Origin: Bacteroidota bacterium
GTDB lineage: Bacteria; Bacteroidota; Bacteroidia; Chitinophagales; Chitinophagaceae
Assembly: GCA_023409675.1 (NCBI GenBank)
Contig: JAEYRC010000333.1
Coordinates: 1 to 16,492 of the forward strand
DNA length: 16,492 nucleotides
Direction of reading: 5' to 3'
In this document: piece after piece, positions 7,027-13,311 of the stretch
How positions within the stretch are numbered: the first letter of the stretch is position 1
Layout: every line of letters starts with the position of its first letter
Notes under the pieces: generated by a model
Seen by the model: the letters and a program-made list of their open reading frames with translations, nothing else
Databases searched by the model: none
What the model was told of the DNA's origin: nothing
Translations under genes and position numbers: made by a program

Positions 7027-7674
7027 ATGGATATAAATGTTTGCATAGTAGATGATAACCGCGATATCCGTTCCGCACTGGAACAGATCATCATTATGTC
7101 TGAAGGTTTTAACCTGCTGGGGGCATTTGAGAACGCGGAGGAAGCTGTTAATAATATTCCGGTACTTCAACCGGAGGTTGTACTCATGGATATTCATCTT
7201 GGCGATGGCCCCAGTGGGATTGAATGTGTACGGCAGATCAAAGCGGATAATCCATCAATTTTATTCATGATGTGCACGGTGTATTAAGATGATGAAAAAA
7301 TATTCGAGGCCCTAAGTGCCGGCGCCTCTGGGTATATCCTGAAGAAAACCGCCCCGGTAAAACTCCTGGAAGCCATCCGTGAATTGCATGCGGGCGGAGC
7401 GCCCATGAGCAGCCAGATCGCCCGCAAGGTGGTGGCAGCATTTCAGCACAAACAATCCGCGGAAGTCAACCTGCTCGACAATCCCCTGTTAAGTGTATTA
7501 TCGAACCGCGAAAAAGAAATCCTGGAACATCTTGCCAAAGGGCTACTGTATAAAGAGATTGCCGCTCAGTTGTTCATCAGCCAGGAAACCGTGCGCAAGC
7601 ATGTGTATCATATTTATGAAAAGCTGCATGTCAACAACCGGGTAGAAGCCATCAACCGCTATTATGGCCGGTAA
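7027..7674 (+). pseudogene. NarL/FixJ (LuxR) family response regulator interrupted by an in-frame TAA
   Basis: 215 sense codons are open from the ATG at 7027 to the TAA at 7672-7674 except for one TAA at 7285-7287 (codon 87). Both halves stay in the same frame, so a single codon change explains the break: GAA (Glu) or CAA (Gln) to TAA. The N-terminal receiver has the acidic pair D9/D10, the phospho-acceptor D55 (VVLMDIHLG) and switch residue T84. The stop falls just after TVY, and the rest of the receiver continues as DDEKIFEALSAGASGYILKK with the conserved K106. The C-terminal HTH is complete: LSNREKEILEHLAKGLLYKE, then IAAQLFISQETVRKHVYHIY. As written, the gene gives an 86-aa truncated receiver. 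A restart at the ATG at 7405 could give a separate DNA-binding domain. No histidine kinase gene is nearby. A sequencing error is possible. Confidence 0.85.
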
Positions 7675-7676
7675 TA

Positions 7677-7725
7677 AATACCCCATAAGTGGTATTGCAT
7701 CTGGCTGTTCATCACCTTAACTTTG
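7677..7725 (+). promoter_or_regulatory. Candidate operator plus promoter with no gene behind it
   Basis: Three bases after the response regulator stop is an inverted repeat AATACC (7677-7682) and GGTATT (7691-7696). It runs into a -33 TTG (7695-7697), followed after exactly 20 nt by TAACTTTG (7718-7725), a perfect match to the Bacteroidota -7 consensus TAnnTTTG. The repeat overlaps the -33 box, where class II activators bind. No ATG-started coding sequence follows before the terminator at 7765-7800. This is the best promoter match in the window. Confidence 0.55.
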
Positions 7726-7729
7726 CCCT

Positions 7730-7800
7730 TCTGATCAATATCAGTAACCATTACACCTTCCTAAAAAAAACAGCTGCCAGAATCCTGACAGCTGTTTTTT
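7730..7800 (+). ncRNA. Candidate small regulatory RNA of about 70 nt
   Basis: The start is predicted about 5 nt after the TAACTTTG box at 7718-7725 and the end is the intrinsic terminator at 7765-7800. The transcript would open with a small hairpin CTGAT-CAAT-ATCAG (7731-7744), continue with an unstructured pyrimidine-rich segment of about 20 nt (7745-7764, including CACCTTCCT), and finish with a 15-bp terminator stem. That order of hairpin, single-stranded seed and terminator is typical of trans-acting small RNAs. There is no ATG in this stretch. Evidence is pattern only; the alternative is a leftover promoter of a deleted gene reading into the shared terminator. Confidence 0.4.
7765..7800. 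terminator. Strong bidirectional intrinsic terminator
   Basis: Arms AAAAAACAGCTGCCAG (7765-7780) and CTGACAGCTGTTTTTT (7785-7800) pair over 16 positions with one C-A mismatch and an AATC loop. The A-run on one side and T-run on the other make it work in both directions. It sits 90 bp after the response regulator stop (+) and 22 bp beyond the M1 peptidase stop (-), so it serves both, and it would also end the candidate small RNA. Confidence 0.9.
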
Positions 7801-7822
7801 ATTTGCTCAATGTTGAACGGGT

Positions 7823-9814
7823 TTACCAGTTCAGGTCGAGCTTATTATTTCTGCGTTCCAGATCGGCCATACGCTGAGAAGGATCAATTTCCACCGATTT
7901 GAATTCGCTGAGTTTTTTGTCCACTTCTACTACATAGGTGGGGTGCGTCCATTTCCAGGCTTCGAAAACTTTACGGGGCGTATTATCTTCAGCCGGTTTT
8001 TTACCGAACATCAGGTACATCGGTACATAGGCCATTTCGGCAGAACCATCTTTATACTCGATTTTCAGGTCTATCGGCATGGGCATCTGGCCGATGCGGC
8101 GCAGCCTGATTTTCGTTTTCCCACCTTCTTCCCAAAGGCTGTCAATTCCGTAATCGATGGTTTTGGTCGTGTTTACCCAATATTGCCGGTACCAGTCGAG
8201 TTTCATTCCGCTTTGCTTTTCCGCAACCCTGATGAAATCATTCACGTTGGGGTGTTTGAACTTCCACTGATCGTAATAAGCCAGCATGATCTTCCCAAGG
8301 GTTTCATTACCGGTAATGTAGCCAAGCTGACTTAAAAACACCGCACCTTTAGAGTATGCTGCCGCGCCATATGCGCTGTTGGTGCTGTAATGGTCGGCAT
8401 GTGTGGTCATGGGTTCTTCGATATTGCTTTTAGCCAGGCTGTAGTAACTGCGGTAGTTGCCGCCGTGATACAGTGGCAATTGCTTCGACATGGAATCGAG
8501 GCGGGCAAGGGCAGCCGGATTGTCTTCCAGCGACTTACGGGTTACCGTTTGCCGGTAGTAATCCTGCACCAAATCAGTGGCCCATGAAGTAAAGCCTTCG
8601 TCCATCCAGGGATATAACGATTCATTGGTAGCCAGTACCATCTGGTACCAGTTGTGCATCCATTCATGAATAACGGTTCCCAGGCCCGGACCGTTAAGCA
8701 GTGTAGACATGGCGTATTCCATACCACCATCACCACCCTGTATAAACGAATATTGCTTGTAGGGGTATTTACCAAAATGTTTTTCAATGAAAGGCAGCAC
8801 GGTAACAGCTGCATCGGCTACAGTAGTCCATTGCTCATCAATCGACTCAACATATTTATTGAAATCATTATTATACGAGGCCTTCTGACCATCGCGAAGA
8901 CGGTCATAATTTTCCCTGAGCTGTTCAGTATCGCGGTTGTATAAAACATGGATAACCGGTCCGTTTGGAATTGTACGGGTGATATGTTTGTAGTGCGGAT
9001 CGGCAGCCCACATGAAATCATGCACATTTGGTGCGATGAAATGCCAGGTGAGCTTATCACCCGCGGGGCGATTCACCTTAGCGCCTTTGGGTTCATATCC
9101 GTAACCTATAGTTTCGGGTTTTTGCAGGTAACCTGTTCCGCCAAGGATATAGCTTTTATCGATGGTAATCTTTACATCGAAATCACCCCATACGCCATGA
9201 AATTCGCGGGCGATGTAGGGATTGGGATGCCAGCCTTCAAAATCGTATTCGCTCATTTTAGGATACCACTGACTCATACTGTAACGTACACCATTAGCCG
9301 CATCGCGGCCGGCGCGACGAATCTGCACCGGAACCTGGCTTTCAAATACCATATCGAAGGTGACCGTTTTACCCGGAAGAATTGGTTTGTTCAGATTTAC
9401 TTCCAGAATAGTTTCATGTACGGTAAAGGGCTGATCACTGCCGTTCATCTTCAAAGAGAGGATTTTCTGATAACCGATCTCATCTTCTTTCAGCGCGGCA
9501 ATCCTGTCCCGGACGCGGCCGTCCCATTCGGGGCGGTTACCTCCAACACTGATTTTGCCCAGTTCCCGGCTTCTGACATCCATCATACTGTTCGGCTGAA
9601 ACGCGTTCCAGTACAAATGATAGAACACCCTGTCGAGCGTATCGGGAGAATTATTGGTGTACTCCAGTTTCTGTTTACCGTTCAGTTTATTGGTGTTAAC
9701 ATCCACCTGAACATCCATGGTGTACTTAACTTTCTGCTGCCAGCGGGCGGTCTGCGCAAAAGCCGGCAGGCTGAAGCATACTGCGGCGGCTATCATCAAA
9801 ACCTTTCTATTCAT
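7823..9814 (-). CDS. Secreted M1 family zinc metallopeptidase (aminopeptidase N-like)
   Basis: 663 aa from the ATG at 9814. The frame is open 31 codons further upstream, but MNRKVLMIAAAVCFSLPAFA-QT is a clear signal peptide with cleavage after AFA, which fixes the start. The zinc site is the M1 form HEXXH-X18-E: H383, E384, H387 (HEWMH) and E406 (WMDEGFTSWA). The exopeptidase motif GxMEN appears as GGMEYAMS (363-370), a variant seen in Bacteroidota members of this family. An N-terminal beta domain (~27-250) precedes the catalytic domain, and a short beta region follows. The protein probably acts in the periplasm or outer membrane on peptides. It is the last gene of the minus-strand block, but the 131-bp gap from rsmI suggests it may have its own promoter, which I could not identify with confidence. 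It ends at the terminator at 7765-7800. Confidence 0.94.
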   Translation of the reverse strand: MNRKVLMIAAAVCFSLPAFAQTARWQQKVKYTMDVQVDVNTNKLNGKQKLEYTNNSPDTLDRVFYHLYWNAFQPNSMMDVRSRELGKISVGGNRPEWDGRVRDRIAALKEDEIGYQKILSLKMNGSDQPFTVHETILEVNLNKPILPGKTVTFDMVFESQVPVQIRRAGRDAANGVRYSMSQWYPKMSEYDFEGWHPNPYIAREFHGVWGDFDVKITIDKSYILGGTGYLQKPETIGYGYEPKGAKVNRPAGDKLTWHFIAPNVHDFMWAADPHYKHITRTIPNGPVIHVLYNRDTEQLRENYDRLRDGQKASYNNDFNKYVESIDEQWTTVADAAVTVLPFIEKHFGKYPYKQYSFIQGGDGGMEYAMSTLLNGPGLGTVIHEWMHNWYQMVLATNESLYPWMDEGFTSWATDLVQDYYRQTVTRKSLEDNPAALARLDSMSKQLPLYHGGNYRSYYSLAKSNIEEPMTTHADHYSTNSAYGAAAYSKGAVFLSQLGYITGNETLGKIMLAYYDQWKFKHPNVNDFIRVAEKQSGMKLDWYRQYWVNTTKTIDYGIDSLWEEGGKTKIRLRRIGQMPMPIDLKIEYKDGSAEMAYVPMYLMFGKKPAEDNTPRKVFEAWKWTHPTYVVEVDKKLSEFKSVEIDPSQRMADLERRNNKLDLNW

Positions 9815-9945
9815 GCGTTGTATTTTATTGAATCTACTAATATTTCTGTTTTCGGGAGAATTATATGGATTTTCATTGAATGTGCTGAATTCTCTATGGA
9901 TCTCCAAACCTTAACTGGTGCCAGGTCATTTGTATACAGAAGAAT

Positions 9946-10614
9946 TCATTTTGTCAATCCTTCCACAACAATAACAATCTCTCCTTTGACGGTTTTTGCG
10001 CGGAAATGGTTGGATACTTCCCGAAGGGTTCCCCGCATATTCTCCTCATAAAGTTTTGACAGTTCACGGCTGACACTGCATTGACGCGATTCACCGAAAT
10101 AGAGGCAAAAATCTTCCAGCGTTCGTAACAGGCGCATGGGTGATTCATAAAAAATCATGGTGCGGGTTTCTCCGGCCAGGCTTTTCAACAGGGTTTGCCG
10201 CCCTTTTTTCAGGGGAATAAATCCTTCAAAACAAAAGCGATTTGCCGGCAGCCCGCTGTTGATGAGCGCGGGAACGAACGCTGTAGCGCCGGGCAGGGTT
10301 TCCACACGTATTCCTTCCCGGATGCATTCACGAACGAGCAGGAAGGCCGGATCAGAAATTCCCGGTGTGCCGGCATCTGATATTACGGCCATGGATTTAC
10401 CGTTCGACAGTTGAGTGATCAGGTGGCGAACCACCTGGTGTTCATTATGCTGATGAAAGGGGGTAAGCGGAGTTGTAATAGTATAATGTTTAAGCAATTT
10501 TCCGCTGGTCCGGGTATCCTCTGCCAGGATCAGATCGACTGTTTTCAGCACCTCCAGCGCCCGCAGCGTTATATCCTGAAGATTTCCTATTGGCGTTGGA
10601 ACGATATACAGCAT
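9946..10614 (-). CDS. rsmI: 16S rRNA (cytidine-1402-2'-O)-methyltransferase RsmI
   Basis: 222 aa from the ATG at 10614; a TTG two codons upstream is unlikely to be the start. Methylates the 2'-OH of C1402 in the decoding centre of 16S rRNA. It has the tetrapyrrole-methylase-type fold: LYIVPTPIGNLQDITLRAL at the N-terminus, LILAEDTRTSGKLLKHY, the SAM loop VISDAGTPGISDPAF, VETLPGATAFVPALINSGLP, and FYESPMRLLRTLEDF. It is shorter than E. coli RsmI (about 286 aa) because the C-terminal helical domain is missing, as in other short RsmI forms. A TAGATTTG box lies immediately upstream (see the separate entry). The gene lies 33 bp downstream of purS on the same strand. Confidence 0.95.
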   Translation of the reverse strand: MLYIVPTPIGNLQDITLRALEVLKTVDLILAEDTRTSGKLLKHYTITTPLTPFHQHNEHQVVRHLITQLSNGKSMAVISDAGTPGISDPAFLLVRECIREGIRVETLPGATAFVPALINSGLPANRFCFEGFIPLKKGRQTLLKSLAGETRTMIFYESPMRLLRTLEDFCLYFGESRQCSVSRELSKLYEENMRGTLREVSNHFRAKTVKGEIVIVVEGLTK

Positions 10615-10617
10615 AAT

Positions 10618-10625
10618 CAAATCTA
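10618..10625 (-). promoter_or_regulatory. Candidate -7 box directly before rsmI
   Basis: On the minus strand TAGATTTG is a perfect TAnnTTTG match, ending 3 bp before the rsmI ATG. Transcription from it would start at or next to the ATG, giving a leaderless mRNA. No TTG is found 19-23 bp upstream, so this is only half a promoter by consensus and could be chance. Confidence 0.25.
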
Positions 10626-10647
10626 ACTAAAATCGGGAGAGCAGTGC

Positions 10648-10893
10648 TTACTGAACCTGTACTTCAAAATATTCCATTACCTGGTTAGCCAGCAGTTTGC
10701 GGGCAGCTTCTTCAGCGATCTGCTCCGCCTGATCAGCAGTATCTGCCTCAACCGTTAAAAAAATACTTTTACCGATCCGAACATCTGAAACGGCTGAAAT
10801 TTTTAGATTTTGCAAACCCGACAACACTGCTTTCCCCTGCGGATCCAGTAAATCTTTAAGCGGCATTACAGTTACCTTAACGGAATAGGTCAT
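10648..10893 (-). CDS. purS: Phosphoribosylformylglycinamidine synthase subunit PurS
   Basis: 81 aa, the usual PurS size. PurS is the small dimeric subunit that, with PurQ (glutaminase) and the short form of PurL, converts FGAR to FGAM in purine synthesis. Visible features are an N-terminal strand (YSVKVTVMPLKDLLDPQG), the characteristic DPQGKAVLSGLQNL helix start, then VSDVRIGKSIFLTVEA, and a helix ADQAEQIAEEAARKLLANQ before the closing strand EYFEVQVQ. No purL or purQ is in the window, so the partners must be elsewhere. It sits between pssA (56-bp gap) and rsmI (33-bp gap) on the same strand. Confidence 0.94.
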   Translation of the reverse strand: MTYSVKVTVMPLKDLLDPQGKAVLSGLQNLKISAVSDVRIGKSIFLTVEADTADQAEQIAEEAARKLLANQVMEYFEVQVQ

Positions 10894-10949
10894 GAGCTAA
10901 ATTTTATGTTCGCAAACCTACTTCAATTTCATCAATCCATCCGCGTTGA

Positions 10950-11726
10950 TTACGGATTTTGAGTGGCCTTATTTTTTGCGACGATTAGTGATATAATAAG
11001 ATAGGCCGCAAAAACTACCGGTACCGCCACCCATCCCAGCAGAACCGCGGAAAGCACGCCAATCAACAACAGCAGGTAGGCCGGAAGGTTTTCTTTCAAT
11101 CCATAACTGCGAAACTTAAGCGCCATAAGCGGCAGGCTGCTAACCATCAGCCAGCTTAACAGCACAATCAGCCCATATAAAAACCATTTATTCACCAATA
11201 CGGTGGTCAGGCCAAAATTATCATACAACAGGATCAGGGGCAGGCTTGCGATAAGTAACCCTGCCGCAGGTATGGGAACACCGCGAAAACCCGGCTGCGT
11301 TCCTGCCTGTACGTTATAGCGTGCCAGCCGGTAAGCGCCAGCGCAGGGAATCAGTACGGCAGGCGCAAGCATCCATACCGATGTGTCGAGCGCTGTTTCT
11401 TCCTGGATATAGCTGATGCGCAACAACTGGTATAGAATTAAACCCGGAGCGACGCCGAAACTCACCACATCGGCCAGGGAATCGAGTTGTTTACCAATCT
11501 CCGATTCGGCCCGGAACAGGCGGGCGACAAAACCATCCAGAAAATCAATTACCGCCGCTATGCCGATACAGATGCTTCCCCACCAGATTTTCTCAGGCAA
11601 CTGGGCGATCCAGTTACCCGTATCATTCGACATCACCAGGGTTTCACCGGTTTGAAGGATTAAAATAACAGCGGCAAAACCAAATACAAGATTGAGGAGC
11701 GTAAAAAGGTTGGGAATATGTTTCAT
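10950..11726 (-). CDS. pssA: CDP-diacylglycerol--serine O-phosphatidyltransferase
   Basis: 258 aa integral membrane enzyme that makes phosphatidylserine from CDP-diacylglycerol and serine, the precursor of phosphatidylethanolamine. The CDP-alcohol phosphotransferase motif is complete: D61, D64-G65, A68-R69, G78, D82 and D86 in DFLDGFVARLFRAESEIG followed by KQLDSLADVVSFG; the last Asp is the catalytic base in this family. About eight hydrophobic segments are visible, starting with NLFTLLNLVFGFAAVILIL. This is the type II PssA found in Gram-positive bacteria, archaea and Bacteroidota, not the soluble enterobacterial form. It starts 23 bp after the pepP stop, so co-transcription is likely. Confidence 0.95.
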   Translation of the reverse strand: MKHIPNLFTLLNLVFGFAAVILILQTGETLVMSNDTGNWIAQLPEKIWWGSICIGIAAVIDFLDGFVARLFRAESEIGKQLDSLADVVSFGVAPGLILYQLLRISYIQEETALDTSVWMLAPAVLIPCAGAYRLARYNVQAGTQPGFRGVPIPAAGLLIASLPLILLYDNFGLTTVLVNKWFLYGLIVLLSWLMVSSLPLMALKFRSYGLKENLPAYLLLLIGVLSAVLLGWVAVPVVFAAYLIISLIVAKNKATQNP

Positions 11727-11749
11727 ATGCAGGTTTAGTCAACAGAATT

Positions 11750-13039
11750 TCAGGATTTCATCAGGCGTTCAATTTCATCCGCGGTGATGGGAATCTGTTT
11801 CATCAGATCGGTATTACCGGTTTTAGTGATCCAGTAATTGTTTTCAATGCGGATACCCATTTGTTCTTCTTCGATATAGATGCCAGGTTCAATGGTGAAC
11901 ACCATGCCGGGTTTTATCGGTTCGTTGTAATTGCCAAGGTCATGCACATCGAGGCCGAGATGATGGGAAATACCGTGGTAGAGGTATTTCCGGTAGGCAC
12001 GGTTGTCTTTATCTTCATTTTTTATATCCGCAGCGCTTAGCAGGCCAATGCGTTTGAATTCTTTGGTGGCCTGATCACCAACTTTTGCCGTGTAGTTCAG
12101 GATGGATATGCCCGGCTTCAGTATCGATTTCGCATAGTTGTGCAGGTTAAGGCAGGCATTATAAACTTCTTTCTGCCGTTTGGTGAACCTGCCGTTTACC
12201 GGGACGGTGCGGGTCAGATCCGCTGCATAGCCGCCATACAGAGCCCCAAAATCCATCAATATTAATTCGCCATCCTTACATTCCTGGTTGTTCGACACAT
12301 AGTGCAGCGTTCGGGCCCTGTCGCCACTGGCAATAATACTTCCATACGCTTCACCGGTAGCCCGGTTCGAAAGAAAGGAATGCAGAATTTCGGCTTCAAT
12401 TTCATATTCCATCACCCCCGGCCGGATAAATTTCAGCAGGCGGCGAAAGGTTTTATCGGTGATATCGATAGCTTTTTTAATGATGTCAACTTCCGCTGCC
12501 GATTTAACCGGTCGCAGTTCACGCATGATCTTTGCCGCCCTGAGGTATTGATGCAGGGGATAGCGTTTGCGCAGCTCTTCCGCATAACGATAATCCCGAA
12601 CGGGTACCAGATTCGCTTTGCGGTTATTCTCATTGGTATTGAGGTAAATATTATCGGCAAGATGAATCCAGGGCTGCAGCAATGGGTCGAGCGTATCGAG
12701 CCACACAATGGTTTGAATTCCGGAGATCTGCCGGGCTTCCTCCGCCCGTAAACGCTTACCATCCCATTTTTCCTTGAGTTCATTCGGACGAACCAGCACC
12801 AGCACTTCGCGGTATTTCTCATCAGGATTATCCGGATACAGGATCACCATCGAATCTTCCTGTTCAATTCCCGACAACCAGAAAAGGTCTGAGTTCTGCC
12901 TGAATTTATACAGAGCATCCGCATTCAGGGGTAATTCATCATTACTGTTAAAAATGGCAATGCTGTTCTTTTCCATCCGGGCGGCAAAGCGCTTACGGTT
13001 GGTTATGAATATGGTAGGATCGAGGGGTAAATATTTCAT
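11750..13039 (-). CDS. pepP: Xaa-Pro aminopeptidase (M24B family)
   Basis: 429 aa from the ATG at 13039. The frame extends 18 codons further up (MIRNAFILYFYIKQYEPL), but homologues begin near MKYLPLDP. Removes an N-terminal residue next to proline. The N-terminal creatinase-like/AMP_N domain spans ~1-170 (FWLSGIEQEDSMVILYPD), and the pita-bread domain ~175-425 carries the five metal ligands D263 (LMDFG), D274 (YAADLTR), H359 (HGISHHLGLDVHD), E384 (FTIEPGIY) and E399 (GIRIENN). All are present, so a two-Mn enzyme is expected. The absence of a signal peptide points to a cytoplasmic role in dipeptide and oligopeptide turnover. It is the first gene of the pepP-pssA-purS-rsmI block. No clear promoter is seen in the 272-bp divergent gap on its side. 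Confidence 0.95.
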   Translation of the reverse strand: MKYLPLDPTIFITNRKRFAARMEKNSIAIFNSNDELPLNADALYKFRQNSDLFWLSGIEQEDSMVILYPDNPDEKYREVLVLVRPNELKEKWDGKRLRAEEARQISGIQTIVWLDTLDPLLQPWIHLADNIYLNTNENNRKANLVPVRDYRYAEELRKRYPLHQYLRAAKIMRELRPVKSAAEVDIIKKAIDITDKTFRRLLKFIRPGVMEYEIEAEILHSFLSNRATGEAYGSIIASGDRARTLHYVSNNQECKDGELILMDFGALYGGYAADLTRTVPVNGRFTKRQKEVYNACLNLHNYAKSILKPGISILNYTAKVGDQATKEFKRIGLLSAADIKNEDKDNRAYRKYLYHGISHHLGLDVHDLGNYNEPIKPGMVFTIEPGIYIEEEQMGIRIENNYWITKTGNTDLMKQIPITADEIERLMKS

Positions 13040-13153
13040 AAGCGGTTCATACTGTTTAATGTAAAAGTAAAGAATGAAAGCGTTCCGGATCATAATCGCC
13101 GGCTAAACCAGAAAATTATGAAAATCAATGGATTTATAAAATTCGCAATCAAT

Positions 13154-13165
13154 GCCTGAACAGGC
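13154..13165. repeat. Short palindrome in the pepP-pckA gap
   Basis: GCCTG-AA-CAGGC, a perfect 5-2-5 inverted repeat, lies 14 bp left of the longer palindrome at 13180-13197. It may be a small operator; chance occurrence cannot be excluded. Confidence 0.25.
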
Positions 13166-13179
13166 GATATTATTTTATG

Positions 13180-13197
13180 AACTAACATTTGTTAGTT
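13180..13197. promoter_or_regulatory. Perfect 18-bp palindromic operator candidate upstream of pckA
   Basis: AACTAACA-TT-TGTTAGTT is a perfect 8-bp inverted repeat with a 2-bp centre in the 272-bp divergent gap between pepP and pckA. It lies 63 bp upstream of the proposed pckA -33 box, a distance that suits an activator or upstream repressor site. The ACTAAC/GTTAGT half sites resemble operators of TetR-family regulators, but no regulator gene is nearby. The rest of the gap (13040-13153 and 13198-13260) is AT-rich with nothing else clear. Confidence 0.5.
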
Positions 13198-13260
13198 AGA
13201 TAATTTTCAGTATTTTACATCATTAGCCATATATTTTTCAAGATGATCGGCATATAGCAA

Positions 13261-13292
13261 TTTGTTTTGAATATTTATTAAAATTACTTTCG
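13261..13292 (+). promoter_or_regulatory. Candidate pckA promoter
   Basis: TTTG (13261-13264) as the -33 box, exactly 20 bp, then TACTTTCG (13285-13292), one base off the -7 consensus TAnnTTTG. The predicted start is near 13297, about 15 nt before the pckA ATG at 13312. The spacing matches the other candidate promoters in this window. Confidence 0.5.
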
Positions 13293-13311
13293 TTCCCCCA
13301 AACGCGTTGCC

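Noticed and set aside
7285..7287. Possible recoding (selenocysteine or stop reassignment) at the in-frame stop of the response regulator
   Set aside because: The codon is TAA, not TGA; all other genes end normally at TAA or TGA, and no recoding element follows. A nonsense mutation or base error is simpler.
7024..7674. Frameshift in the response regulator
   Set aside because: The sequence before and after the stop stays in the same frame, so a substitution and not an indel explains the break.
7689..7877. 62-codon open frame spanning the intergenic terminator after the response regulator
   Set aside because: It runs through a 16-position terminator stem and into the antisense of the M1 peptidase, begins with a weak start, and has no domain.
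9815..9907. Upstream extension of the M1 peptidase by 31 residues
   Set aside because: It would bury a clear signal peptide inside the protein; the ATG at 9814 places it at the N-terminus.
8948..10051. Long open frame (367 codons) on the + strand opposite the M1 peptidase and rsmI
   Set aside because: It is antisense to two well-supported genes, has no recognisable domain and an odd composition rich in Ile, Phe and His, and is explained by codon bias of the minus-strand genes.
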